From Desulfobulbaceae bacterium (lineage in GTDB: Bacteria > Desulfobacterota > Desulfobulbia > Desulfobulbales > Desulfobulbaceae): a DNA stretch of 35,371 nucleotides. The position numbers and the translations under genes are program-made. Below the pieces are notes generated by a model. The model saw nothing but the letters and a program-made list of their open reading frames with translations, searched no databases and was not told where the DNA came from. The stretch's first letter is position 1, and every line of letters begins with the position of its first letter. Location: assembly GCA_011389815.1 (NCBI GenBank), contig JAABTP010000029.1, positions 1-35,371 of the forward strand, in the 5' to 3' direction. Below, one piece after another: positions 8,828 through 18,048 of this stretch.

Positions 8828-9487
8828 ATGAAAAAACGAGAAATGTACTCCAGAAATGATGAGGGTTTTGTGATGGTTGCAGCCCTGCTCATTTTGCTTG
8901 TTTTGACAGTGATGGGTATTGCTGTTAACAGGAATACAATGACCGAGTGGCGAATAGCGATGAATGACCGTCAGCATAAAGTGGCTTTTTATTCAGCAGA
9001 TGCGGTGTCAGAGCTGAGCGCAGAGATCCTGGAGCAAAGTATTGCCTGTTTAGGATTGGTCGATGGGGAGCTTTTGGCAGGGTATGATGGGTTCAATGTA
9101 TATGTAGAGGAGGGTAAAGGAGGGTTCTGGCGTAACTATGCTGAAGATACTGTTCCTGTGCCAAAGGATGATAATGCGACCGGTGATGATGGGCGTGATT
9201 TGGTTTTCCCGGCAGTTGTTGTTGGTGGAACATATAGTGCAGAACTTACAAACGCTCAGCCACATGCAAATATTATCATGCGTGGTAATACGCAACTGAC
9301 TAAAGGAACAGCCATTGAAATGGCGGCAGGTTATGCAGGAGGAGCAGGCAAGAGCCTTGGAAGTGGTGGGGCATCATTAATTTATGATATTAATGTCTAT
9401 CAGGTAGATAGAAAAAGAAATACCGCTTCTGCTGTTTGTACGAAATATTTACACTCGTTAGGCTCTGAGGGTACGTGTAATTATTGA
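8828..9487 (+). CDS. pilX: Type IV pilus minor pilin PilX-like
   Basis: The protein starts with a short basic leader ending in DEG and continues FVMVAALLILLVLTVMGIAV. It lacks the Glu at mature position 5, as is usual for PilX proteins that cap the tip. The N-terminal PilX domain continues with MTEWRIAMNDRQHKVAFYSADA, the 'n......f.aAEagl' region. ATG 8828 has AGAGG 7 bases upstream; ATG 8813 in the same frame would add five residues. From 8828 the protein is 219 aa. The rest is low in recognisable features, with two cysteines close to the C-terminus. It is 72 bases upstream of pilY1. Confidence 0.82.
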   Translation: MKKREMYSRNDEGFVMVAALLILLVLTVMGIAVNRNTMTEWRIAMNDRQHKVAFYSADAVSELSAEILEQSIACLGLVDGELLAGYDGFNVYVEEGKGGFWRNYAEDTVPVPKDDNATGDDGRDLVFPAVVVGGTYSAELTNAQPHANIIMRGNTQLTKGTAIEMAAGYAGGAGKSLGSGGASLIYDINVYQVDRKRNTASAVCTKYLHSLGSEGTCNY

Positions 9488-9559
9488 CGAATGATCAAGC
9501 GTTTGTACATAAAAAATATTGATGATTGCTGAAATATATATAGAGAGCGGGGTGAGATT

Positions 9560-12500
9560 ATGAAAAGAACAGTTCAAAAGGCATGGCTGGTAGTGATTGG
9601 TGCTATGCTGTTATACTGGCTGATACCTGGTATAGGTTTCGCCAATGTATGTAGTCAGGGTACTGGCGTTCCGCCTTTTCTGTCTGCCGGAGCAAAGCCG
9701 AATCTGTTAATGGTTCTGGATAACTCAGGTTCCATGCTGGATGCGGCGTATAGTAAATCAGGAACGATTCTAGATGAGAATGGTGATCCCATCAGTAGCT
9801 CAGGTGGAGTTGATATGACCTATCAGCGTTGTCTGGATGGGGATTATGATATCAGTGAGTATGATAATCAGGGAAATGAAACGGTGCCGCCGCTTACCAC
9901 TGTTACTGGCTATGATGACAGTAAAACCTATGGTGGTTATTTCGAAGACGATCAATGGTATCAGTGGAAAGGGAAATCAGGAACCTATGCTTACTCCTCT
10001 TGGCAGAGTGGTCAGTCTTATGAGATGGGAGATAGGGTCTTTGATTACGGTAATATCTATGTTGCTATTTCAGCTGGAACTTCTTCCGGGAACTCTATTG
10101 ATGAAGACGAAGGCGTTGATTGGGATCATCTCTTTTACCTTCCACGCTGGACCAATGGCACCGTGTATGCAGCTGGCGCATTTGTGTGGTATGAAAATCA
10201 ATTATACTATACCGCAAATGGCGGGACCAGTAGTGATACTGATGATACGGATGGACTCAAGCTGTCAGATGATACAGGGGTAACGGATTGGGTTGAAGTA
10301 GATTCAACCTGGATGCCAACATCATATGCAACAGGAGATATTGTTACCTATAATGGTATATATTACCAGGCATTGTCGAGTGTAAGCAGTACTGATGCCA
10401 AACCTGGTGAGGATAATGGAGCCAAATGGCAAAGTCTTCGGCAAGGAGCTTTTGAGGAAATTGATCCGGTGGATGCCTGTTCTGGAGCTGCGTCATCAGA
10501 CACAAAATATAAGCGCACAGATGCTTTATGTCTCAGTATTGATGAAACTGTGACTCCAAACAAGGTGACCACCTTTGCTGCTCGAGGTAATTTCCTCAAC
10601 TGGGTCATGGCTTCAAAGTTTGATGTGGAAAAGAAGATCCTTACTGGTGGTAAATTTAATTATTATGAGCAGGTTATGGTTGCCGAACATCGGGGCTGTT
10701 CCGGTTCACGCTTTCTCAAGCAAGTAAAGCTGGATAGTGGAAAATTCCTTTCTTTAGGTGTTCGTGGTTCTAAATATTCAGCAGACGATGTGTTTATGAG
10801 GGATCGTGTTGATACCACTGATGATACTGCTCGATTGGAAATTTTGGCTATTACGGCGGATGGGTTCAAGCCTTCTGCGGAATGTCAGGAGATGATTGAT
10901 ACCATTACAACCAAAGTGTTAAGCGGGGCAAACTGGAGTCAAGCCATTGATACCTGTCTTGATACTTTTCCTGATGCTGATGGAGCGATAGCCCAACAGC
11001 GCCCCATGTTGAACCATAGTTTGCAGTTTTGTGCCAGTTTAAGTGGTAATAATACGAGAAATGTCACAACTATTACTAATGAATGTGAAGGTTTATATAC
11101 GGAAACTAACCAGAGTCCGGCATATGAACCTTCTGAGCTTGAACCGGAAAACGGAGCGTATATCTGCTTTGGAATTTATGATGCGGCTCTCAGTCAGACA
11201 GAGAGAGCAGGTTATGTGGGCCGCTGCTGGAAACCTGCCCAGGGGGAACAGAAAACCTGTGAGACCATACCTGCTTCGCTGGAAAATAAATGTTCCGGTG
11301 ATCCGTGTACATATACGGATAATGGAGAGTTGTATTTAAATGAAACTCCGACAAATGGATCAATTCGATATAACTATAAATGCACCAGTACAAGTGGCCA
11401 GCTTGACGAATTTGGTTGTAAAAAACACAATAGTGATGTGGCTGGAGACCGTAGCTACTGGGAACGGCAGTATAAGTGGTATTATCCAGATTTTGGAGTA
11501 TATATAGGGTCATGCATGGAGGGCGAAGTTGCTGAGGGTGCTACTTCTGCCGATTGGGAAAATGCTGATGACTCTACAGCAGTAGAAGAATGTATTGTTC
11601 AGGCAAGTATTGATTACTGTAACGACACTTCAATCCCTGAAGTTATTGACCCTTCAGATCAGGCTGGTGATACAACAACCACATGGAATATTCCCGGTGT
11701 ATTAACAGATTCTCAAGTTTTGGCTCAACTGGGCGGAACCAATCCGTTGGCAACAATGAAAGGATATATTGCTGAAACGGACAGACCTGAAGGAATTATT
11801 CAGTCTGTTGCTCAGGATTTGCGCCTTGGGGCCATGTCGTTCCATAATGTCGGAGCAGCGACTGAATGTAGCGCAGAGTACTTAACCGATGGTATAGAAC
11901 GTTTTTGTCCTGTGGAAAATAAGGATGGTGCAGAGCTGCTTGTTGCATTAAAAGACGGGGAACTCGTAACTGCAAGTAATGATTCCACGTATGCAAGCGG
12001 AAAACGAAGGCATGTTGATGATCTTGCCCAGGCGATCAATGATATCCGTGCCACTTCCTGGACACCTCTTGGCGAGGCTATGTACGGTGCCTTAGGATAT
12101 TACACCCAGAATGAAGAATTCTGCCTGAATTTTGACAACAACGGCAAGTGTTTGGATTGGTGCCTGGAGACAGATAGTAGCGGCAATTGCACAGATCCTG
12201 CTGATGATGATCCGGTTCAGTACTGGTGCCAGGATAACCATATTCTGCTGATTACCGAAGGAGAGTCCACAGCTGATATTAATACGAAAATAACAGCTTT
12301 TGCTCCCACTGGAACAGAAGATTATGTCAATACCCGTTCAATAACATGCGAATGTCATCCCGATAATATGGATGCCGGGCAGTGTAAGGATGATGTTTTT
12401 ACGGGTGATGGCGGAACCACTGATACAGAATGTACAGGGAGCCTGTATAGCAGTACCTATCTGGATGACATGACGTGGTGGGGGCAAAATATTCGCTCTC

Positions 12501-15500
12501 TTTATAAAGACAGATGCGTTGCAGACCCAGATGGTCGTGAAACAGAAAAAGATAACATCTTTACCCATGTGGTTACAACTGGCAGCTTGACAGAAGGTGG
12601 GGACGGAGAGTGCGACCCTGCTACTTTGATGCAGGCAGCAGCAGTTAATGGAGGCACAACAGAGTATTACCCAGGTGAAGATCCAGATGATCTGGAGGAT
12701 AACCTGATGGCTGTTTTGGATGATATTCTCAGCCGGGCCTCCTCTGGTTCCGCAGCTTCAGTTATTTCCAGCTCCAGAAGTGGTTCAGGTGCTGTGTACC
12801 AGGCCGTATTCTGGCCTGAATATGAGTATGAAGATACTGCCGGAGATACACAGCAGATAGCTTGGGTAGGGAATGTTCATTCTCTGTTTATGAGTGCTGA
12901 AGGGAAGATGTATGAGGATACTAACCATGATGGTAAGCTGGATGAAACTCAGGATAGGCGAGTCATGTTTTACTTCAGTAATACTGTGAATAAAACCCGT
13001 GGATGTTATGATATTAATGAGTTCATTTTAACTGGAACTTGTCCGGATGATTCCGAGCCAGAATGTGATGCAACTCCAACAGATGAGGGGGGTGCAGGAC
13101 ATAGTTGTGCAGAAATTAATGATATTAATTATTTATGGTCTGCAAATAATTATCTGGAGTCCTTGAGTGATGCTGATGTCCATACAGCCCGGAAAATTTT
13201 CACCTGGAATGATGCCAATAATGACGGAATGGTTGATGATGCAGAATGGTTCCGGCTTAAGAAGAATGTTGATTGGGACACTTTGAATGGCATTGCAGCG
13301 GCCACAGCGGATGATGATGTGGATGGTAACGAACGAGGGCCTGTATCATGGGATTTCCTGACTCCTGGTGACACAAATTTTGTCCGTGATGATGGGGGCA
13401 CTGATCTTGCGACAATATCAGGCTATGAAAATGATGCCTTGAATGCCCTGATAGGCTGGTTGCACGGCGAAGACCAGGCTAATACCGAGAATTTGGTGGA
13501 CGGAGACGTGAACTTAAATGACAGGATAGACAAGGAGTTGCGCTCAAGGTACTATGAAAAAAACGGCATAGGGTATACCTGGAGGTTAGGCGATGTTATT
13601 CACTCTACCCCGATCGTTGTTTCCAGACCAGCGGAAGCCTATAATTATATATACAGGGATCCCACCTATAATGATTTTGTTAATAAATGGGCCAAGCGAC
13701 GAAGCGTGGTATATTTTGGGGCCAATGACGGTATGCTTCATGCAGTAAATGCTGGGTTCTATTTTGAAAATGGGAATCAGTTTTGCTGTACTGATGAATT
13801 GGACACAGATGGAACCTGTAAGAAGGCCCCATACGAATACACGGATACAACAACTGGAATCACAGTCACCGGGGTCTGCGATGGTGCGCCTGATCTCGGA
13901 GAAGAGTTGTGGGCCTATGTCCCGTATAATCTCCAACCACATCTGAAATGTCTGGCAGATGAACTGTATGTGCATAAGTATTTTGTGGACCAGGAACCGC
14001 AAATCTTTGATGTGCAGATTTTTGCGGAAGAAGAGGCATGCAAGACTAATGGGTTGGATGATCCGGGATGCATACATCCTGGTGGCTGGGGAACAATATT
14101 GGTTGGTGCCATGCGTTTTGGTGGCTCGTCGGTCCTGGCAGAATCCCTTGATGATGATCAGCCGGACAGTATTGATGATAAAAGGGAGTTTATTTCTTCC
14201 TTTTTTATCCTTGATATCACTAATCCAGAGGTAGATTTGACCGTTGCTGGAGCTGAACCGCTTTTGCTTGGGGAAATGACCCGAACAACGGAAGACAGTA
14301 GCGGTACAGATATATATGCTGATCTGAATTATACAACCGCTGTTCCTGCTATGGTGATTATGCGTGATGGAGGCGAGAATGCAGTTACCTCCAAGTGGTA
14401 TCTGGCCTTGGGCAATGGTCCCACCGAGCAAAGTGGTAAAAATACAGATCAGGCAAAGATTGCGATTTTTCCTCTTGAACGCCTGAAAGGCGAGATGACC
14501 TGGTCAACAACTGCGGGAAGCGGGCCTGGAACAGCAGGCAGACCTGTTGCATATACAGGCAATGGAAAGGGTGCTTTTCGTATTTTGAATCAGGAACCGA
14601 GTAATGACGGGTTCTATGAACTGCCAGGAAGATTTTTAATACCCAAGGCTATGGGGGTTGATGATCCGACCAGAGATGAACCCGGATTTATTTCAGATAT
14701 CATTTCAGTAGACTATAATATTGATATGACAGCACCGGATAACCTTGGAGCCCGATATCGTACTGATGCGATTTATTTCGGAACCACTGACGGCAGTGAT
14801 TTTGCCCAGTACCTTGATGAGGATGCACCGGATGAGCAGTTCTATTGGAACGGCGGAGGCAGGTTATTTCGTATGGTTACTAAAGTGCTGGATTCAAGCA
14901 ACGAAGAAATAGCTTCGAAACCTTCGGAATGGGCTGCCAGATGGCCGACAACAGAGCCTTCTGCAACTCAGGACAGTGCTGGTCCTGTTCGTATGCTGCT
15001 TGATGTGAAACGACCGATTACAGCTGGTCCATCCATCGGCTATGATGGAGAAAACTATTGGATTTATGCTGGAACAGGTCGTTTCTGGGATGAAATGGAT
15101 AAAACAGATGATGGTTGGTGTATTGGCGGCTCATCTGATACTGCTTGCTGGGATGCGAATGAATCAACTGATCCGACAAAAGAGAAAAGAGTGCAATCAG
15201 CTATGTTTGGTGTGAAGGAGCCAACCGCAGATGCTCGTTCCGGTTCGGATTGGGGCTGGGACGCATCTGTAGAACCGGTACTCACAGAAGCTGATATTGC
15301 TTCCATCTGTAAGGAGAAAATCTTTACCTGGCAAACTATTGATTGGGACAGAACCAGTCAGGATAATAAGAGTCTGGCACCAGCAGCAGCACCGGGTAAG
15401 CGAGGGTTGATGAGAACCGATGATATCGTGGTCGGGACAGATGCTGATGCAACGCTTGGTTGCTTTCATTGCACAACAAATGTAAGTACCGGAGCCTATG

Positions 15501-16165
15501 ATTGTATCCCTTCATCAATTTGCTTTCCAGACAGCATAAATAACTACATGGAAATGGTTTATGAGGAAAATGATGATCTGAATGGGGCACCCACCTTTTC
15601 ACGGTTGATAGACTATATAGCTGGTACTGGATGTCAAACCGTGAACCAGGGCCTGGTTGACGATCATGTGATATCACAAGAGTTATATAATACGTTAAAA
15701 AGCACGTATCAGGACAAAGTGATTGTAACCGGGCTTGATGGCTGGTATCATGAATTTCATGATCCAAGAGAGCGAAATCTGGGCAAAGCAGCTCTGCTTG
15801 GAGGGCTCCTGACCTTTACAAGCTATCAGCCTTTTAATGATAAATGTAAGGCTGAGGGACAGAGTTTCTTGTATGGCCTGCACTATCAGACCGGGACAGC
15901 ACCGGAGAAATCTGTCTTTGGTACCTTTGATGAGTCAGATGGGTCAATTAAATCGGATAGCTCAGGGTCTCGGGTAAATCCAAAACTCGGCTTGGGACGT
16001 GGGTTGTCCACAACGCCAAGTATGCATGTGGGATCTTCTGACGACCATGCAGCTAAGGCATTTATCCAGACCAGTACTGGTGAGATTATAGAAGTAACCC
16101 AGGAAGAGTTGCCGTATGGTAATACAAAAAGCGGAAGGCAGGGCTGGACTGATCGATGTGAATAA
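9560..16165 (+). CDS. pilY1: PilY1-like type IV pilus tip adhesin, giant form with three CBM5/12-like modules
   Basis: This is a 2201-aa secreted protein. Residues 1-28 are a signal peptide. A VWA domain begins with MIDAS motif DNSGSM (54-59); its later motifs appear only at TPLGEA (835-840) and LLITEG (896-901), so a large insertion splits it. The third MIDAS position is Glu instead of the usual Asp. The insertion contains three modules of about 50 residues starting at W148, W197 and W251, with the pattern W-x-YxxGDxVxYxGxxYxA-x-PG-x-W, as in CBM5/12 chitin-binding domains. EF-hand-like loops occur at 1120-1132, 1218-1230 and about 1314-1324. From about residue 1345 (HSTPIVVSRP, VYFGANDGMLHAVNAGF) follows the PilY1/PilC beta-propeller region. 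Many cysteines are present. A GGGGTGA site precedes ATG 9560. It is the last gene of the minor-pilin operon and probably sits at the pilus tip as adhesin and calcium-controlled retraction regulator. Confidence 0.93.
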   Translation: MKRTVQKAWLVVIGAMLLYWLIPGIGFANVCSQGTGVPPFLSAGAKPNLLMVLDNSGSMLDAAYSKSGTILDENGDPISSSGGVDMTYQRCLDGDYDISEYDNQGNETVPPLTTVTGYDDSKTYGGYFEDDQWYQWKGKSGTYAYSSWQSGQSYEMGDRVFDYGNIYVAISAGTSSGNSIDEDEGVDWDHLFYLPRWTNGTVYAAGAFVWYENQLYYTANGGTSSDTDDTDGLKLSDDTGVTDWVEVDSTWMPTSYATGDIVTYNGIYYQALSSVSSTDAKPGEDNGAKWQSLRQGAFEEIDPVDACSGAASSDTKYKRTDALCLSIDETVTPNKVTTFAARGNFLNWVMASKFDVEKKILTGGKFNYYEQVMVAEHRGCSGSRFLKQVKLDSGKFLSLGVRGSKYSADDVFMRDRVDTTDDTARLEILAITADGFKPSAECQEMIDTITTKVLSGANWSQAIDTCLDTFPDADGAIAQQRPMLNHSLQFCASLSGNNTRNVTTITNECEGLYTETNQSPAYEPSELEPENGAYICFGIYDAALSQTERAGYVGRCWKPAQGEQKTCETIPASLENKCSGDPCTYTDNGELYLNETPTNGSIRYNYKCTSTSGQLDEFGCKKHNSDVAGDRSYWERQYKWYYPDFGVYIGSCMEGEVAEGATSADWENADDSTAVEECIVQASIDYCNDTSIPEVIDPSDQAGDTTTTWNIPGVLTDSQVLAQLGGTNPLATMKGYIAETDRPEGIIQSVAQDLRLGAMSFHNVGAATECSAEYLTDGIERFCPVENKDGAELLVALKDGELVTASNDSTYASGKRRHVDDLAQAINDIRATSWTPLGEAMYGALGYYTQNEEFCLNFDNNGKCLDWCLETDSSGNCTDPADDDPVQYWCQDNHILLITEGESTADINTKITAFAPTGTEDYVNTRSITCECHPDNMDAGQCKDDVFTGDGGTTDTECTGSLYSSTYLDDMTWWGQNIRSLYKDRCVADPDGRETEKDNIFTHVVTTGSLTEGGDGECDPATLMQAAAVNGGTTEYYPGEDPDDLEDNLMAVLDDILSRASSGSAASVISSSRSGSGAVYQAVFWPEYEYEDTAGDTQQIAWVGNVHSLFMSAEGKMYEDTNHDGKLDETQDRRVMFYFSNTVNKTRGCYDINEFILTGTCPDDSEPECDATPTDEGGAGHSCAEINDINYLWSANNYLESLSDADVHTARKIFTWNDANNDGMVDDAEWFRLKKNVDWDTLNGIAAATADDDVDGNERGPVSWDFLTPGDTNFVRDDGGTDLATISGYENDALNALIGWLHGEDQANTENLVDGDVNLNDRIDKELRSRYYEKNGIGYTWRLGDVIHSTPIVVSRPAEAYNYIYRDPTYNDFVNKWAKRRSVVYFGANDGMLHAVNAGFYFENGNQFCCTDELDTDGTCKKAPYEYTDTTTGITVTGVCDGAPDLGEELWAYVPYNLQPHLKCLADELYVHKYFVDQEPQIFDVQIFAEEEACKTNGLDDPGCIHPGGWGTILVGAMRFGGSSVLAESLDDDQPDSIDDKREFISSFFILDITNPEVDLTVAGAEPLLLGEMTRTTEDSSGTDIYADLNYTTAVPAMVIMRDGGENAVTSKWYLALGNGPTEQSGKNTDQAKIAIFPLERLKGEMTWSTTAGSGPGTAGRPVAYTGNGKGAFRILNQEPSNDGFYELPGRFLIPKAMGVDDPTRDEPGFISDIISVDYNIDMTAPDNLGARYRTDAIYFGTTDGSDFAQYLDEDAPDEQFYWNGGGRLFRMVTKVLDSSNEEIASKPSEWAARWPTTEPSATQDSAGPVRMLLDVKRPITAGPSIGYDGENYWIYAGTGRFWDEMDKTDDGWCIGGSSDTACWDANESTDPTKEKRVQSAMFGVKEPTADARSGSDWGWDASVEPVLTEADIASICKEKIFTWQTIDWDRTSQDNKSLAPAAAPGKRGLMRTDDIVVGTDADATLGCFHCTTNVSTGAYDCIPSSICFPDSINNYMEMVYEENDDLNGAPTFSRLIDYIAGTGCQTVNQGLVDDHVISQELYNTLKSTYQDKVIVTGLDGWYHEFHDPRERNLGKAALLGGLLTFTSYQPFNDKCKAEGQSFLYGLHYQTGTAPEKSVFGTFDESDGSIKSDSSGSRVNPKLGLGRGLSTTPSMHVGSSDDHAAKAFIQTSTGEIIEVTQEELPYGNTKSGRQGWTDRCE

Positions 16166-16169
16166 TCTC

Positions 16170-16246
16170 CTGTAAGGGATTCAATAAGAAATATTCTATT
16201 CATTATTTTGAGTGCCGTAGGGGCACGGCGTGCCGTGTCCTTACAG
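16170..16246. repeat. 77-bp MITE-like palindromic element (copy C)
   Basis: It starts with CTGTAAGG (16170-16177) and ends with its exact inverted repeat CCTTACAG (16239-16246). The left half is AT-rich (GGGATTCAATAAGAAATATT). The right half is a hairpin, GGGCACGGC (16221-16229) and GCCGTGTCC (16232-16240), with one wobble position. A close relative lies in the opposite orientation at 33646-33715, and a partial one at 19508-19542. It lies just after the pilY1 stop. Confidence 0.7.
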
Positions 16247-16311
16247 TTCAACTATTTCTTGTCGGATTCCTAATAGGGTAGGGCACGCCCCATGCATTCT
16301 TACTCTAAACA

Positions 16312-16354
16312 AGCCAGCAATTCCAGATCGTTTGGAGTTGCTGGCTGTTTTTTT
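16312..16354 (+). terminator. Strong intrinsic terminator downstream of pilY1
   Basis: A 13-base stem, AGCCAGCAATTCC (16312-16324) with GGAGTTGCTGGCT (16334-16346) and one G-T wobble, is followed by GTTTTTTT. It closes the pilin/PilY1 operon and separates it from sat. Between it and the sat start (16355-16571) I see no gene; a 5-bp stem CTCAG/CTGAG near 16468-16482 is the only other structure, and no convincing promoter is visible. Confidence 0.85.
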
Positions 16355-16571
16355 GCTCTACACCAGCTTATCAAACAGATTGAACAGAATTTTCTTCACC
16401 AGGGAAGAGCACTTTTTCCTTGACTTCTATGTGTTCCCGCCTATATTTACCCTCTTTATACGTAATTCTCAGACAGCCTGAGCATTGATAAAAACAGTTA
16501 CAGGCTACAGTATTTTTAAATCCGATAACAATGGGTAATCCCATAACATTTAACTCAAAGAGGATAGGATT

Positions 16572-17849
16572 ATGTCTCAATTGGTAGCCCCTCACGGCGG
16601 AAAAGGTCTTGTTTGCGCTCTGCTGCACGGCAGCGAGCTGGTCGCTGAGCAGGAAAAAGCGGCAGGTTTTAAAAAAGTGCAGGTAAGTGCCCGTGCCAAA
16701 GGCGACCTGATCATGATGGGGATCGGTGGTTTCTCTCCGCTGGACGGTTTCATGAACAAGGCTGACTGGAAGGGTGTATGTGAGAATTTTCAGCTGGCTG
16801 ATGGCACTTTCTGGCCTGTACCCATTACGCTGGATATCTCCAAGGAAGATGCAGATGCCATTGAACTGGGCCAAGAGATTGCACTGGAAGCTGATGGCGA
16901 GATCATGGCCACCATGAAGGTCAGCGAGAAGTACGAGATGACCGAGGCTGATAAAAGATGGGAATGTGAAAAAGTCTTCATGGGTGAAGGTGAAGAGTCT
17001 GTGGATGGCAACTTCTGGAAGATAGCTCCAGAAGATCATCCTGGCGTTATTATGGTAATGAATCAGAAGGATGTCAATATTGCCGGTCCAGTGAAAGTAC
17101 TGTCTCAGGGCAGCTATCCGGACGAGTACCCTGGAGTCTATCTGACCCCGGCTGAGACCCGTGCTATGTTTGAAGAGCGTGGATGGTCCAAGGTTGCTGC
17201 ACTTCAGCTGCGTAACCCCATGCATCGTTCCCATGAATATCTGGCCAAGATCGGCATTGAGGTCTGTGACGGCGTATTGATCCATTCTCTGATCGGTAAC
17301 CTGAAGCCCGGAGATATTCCGGCTGACACCCGTGTCAAAGCTATTGAGATACTGATTGACAACTATTTTGTGAAAGATAATGTTATCAATGGCGGTTATC
17401 CGCTGGATATGCGCTATGCCGGTCCTCGTGAAGGCCTGCTCCATGCCACCTTTCGTCAGAACTACGGTATCACCGATATGCTGATCGGTCGTGACCATGC
17501 TGGTGTGGGTGATTTTTATGGCCTGTTTGAGGCCCAGGAAATCTTTGATCGTGTTCCCAAAACCGGTGAGCCGGGTAAAGACCTGCTTTGCCAGCCCATG
17601 AAGATTGACTGGACCTTTTACTGCCATAAATGTGATGGTATGGCTTCTCTGCGGACCTGTAATCACACCAAGGATGACCGTGTTATCCTGTCTGGTACCA
17701 AGCTCCGAAAGGCACTGTCTGAAGGTGCTGACATCGTGGATCATTTTGGTCGTGACGAGGTTCTGGATCACCTCAAGAAGTATTATGCAAGCCTGACCGA
17801 AAAGGTTGAGGTCAAAATGCAGGGTGCAGCTTCCGGCGACTCCATGTAA
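16572..17849 (+). CDS. sat: Sulfate adenylyltransferase (ATP sulfurylase), dissimilatory type
   Basis: The 425-aa homo-oligomeric type enzyme converts sulfate and ATP to adenosine phosphosulfate and PPi, or the reverse in sulfur oxidisers. Visible motifs are [11 protein letters not shown] (212-222), the substrate-binding loop with N215, H218 and H221; GRDHAG (306-311); and [12 protein letters not shown] near the C-terminus. A cluster C351-x2-C354-x8-C363 with H365 resembles the zinc site of Thermus-type ATP sulfurylase. There is no APS-kinase domain. RBS AGAGGAT lies shortly upstream of ATG 16572. The next gene is a pyrophosphatase that would pull the forward reaction. A 508-codon frame runs on the opposite strand across this gene and is judged a shadow. 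Confidence 0.97.
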   Translation: MSQLVAPHGGKGLVCALLHGSELVAEQEKAAGFKKVQVSARAKGDLIMMGIGGFSPLDGFMNKADWKGVCENFQLADGTFWPVPITLDISKEDADAIELGQEIALEADGEIMATMKVSEKYEMTEADKRWECEKVFMGEGEESVDGNFWKIAPEDHPGVIMVMNQKDVNIAGPVKVLSQGSYPDEYPGVYLTPAETRAMFEERGWSKVAALQLRNPMHRSHEYLAKIGIEVCDGVLIHSLIGNLKPGDIPADTRVKAIEILIDNYFVKDNVINGGYPLDMRYAGPREGLLHATFRQNYGITDMLIGRDHAGVGDFYGLFEAQEIFDRVPKTGEPGKDLLCQPMKIDWTFYCHKCDGMASLRTCNHTKDDRVILSGTKLRKALSEGADIVDHFGRDEVLDHLKKYYASLTEKVEVKMQGAASGDSM

Positions 17850-17866
17850 TTTCTGGATAGTTGCGT

Positions 17867-17892
17867 GTAGGGGCAGACCTGTGTGTCTGCCC
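17867..17892. repeat. GC-rich palindromic repeat (copy D)
   Basis: GTAG followed by GGGCAGAC (17871-17878), loop CTGTGT and GTCTGCCC (17885-17892), then GGCA. It is the reverse complement of copies B and F including flanking bases (TGTAGGGG...GCCCGG). It lies 17 bases after the sat stop. Confidence 0.75.
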
Positions 17893-17898
17893 GGCATA

Positions 17899-18033
17899 TT
17901 ATTGTAGGGGCTTGTAGGGGCGAATTTCGTATTCGCCCCTATTTTTTTGCCTTACGCCATTATGCAATGCCTGATACTTCTCTGTCAGCTCATAGAGCTT
18001 GTCAAGGTAGTCCTTTTTATGAGAGCCACCCAC
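17899..18033 (-). pseudogene. Possible remnant reading frame, heptad-rich
   Basis: On the minus strand a GTG at 18033 opens a 44-codon frame. Its middle part, KKDYLDKLYELTEKYQALHNG, has the look of a real amphipathic helix or coiled coil. Its last third is translated from repeat E and is not credible as protein. There is no convincing ribosome-binding site. It may be the eroded end of a mobile-element gene; I do not recognise a family. The rest of 17850-18300 holds repeats D and E, a hairpin, a GC-rich stretch of no known class and a candidate promoter. Confidence 0.2.
17916..17948 (+). terminator. Palindromic repeat (copy E) serving as terminator for sat
   Basis: A perfect 10-bp stem, AGGGGCGAAT (17916-17925) and ATTCGCCCCT (17931-17940), is followed by ATTTTTTT. 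It belongs to the GTAGGGGC repeat family but has the layout of an intrinsic terminator. Confidence 0.7.
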
Positions 18034-18048
18034 CGTTAAAACGGTGGG
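18029..18048. repeat. 8-bp perfect hairpin CCCACCGT / ACGGTGGG
   Basis: CCCACCGT (18029-18036), loop TAAA, ACGGTGGG (18041-18048). Such GC-rich hairpins occur at the ends of IS200/IS605-type elements, but no transposase is present. The following 80 bases (18060-18140) contain further short stems (GTCCC/GGGAC and GCATATG/CATATGC-like pairs) whose meaning I cannot determine. Confidence 0.4.

Noticed and set aside
13586-14431. 281-codon minus-strand frame inside pilY1
   Set aside because: Antisense shadow of a well-supported gene with a composition (rich in Ile, His and Cys) unlike real proteins of this window.
16371-17897. 508-codon reading frame on the minus strand opposite sat
   Set aside because: It overlaps the unmistakable sat gene over its whole length, has no recognisable domain, and arises from the codon bias of the sense strand. 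There is no ribosome-binding site or promoter evidence.
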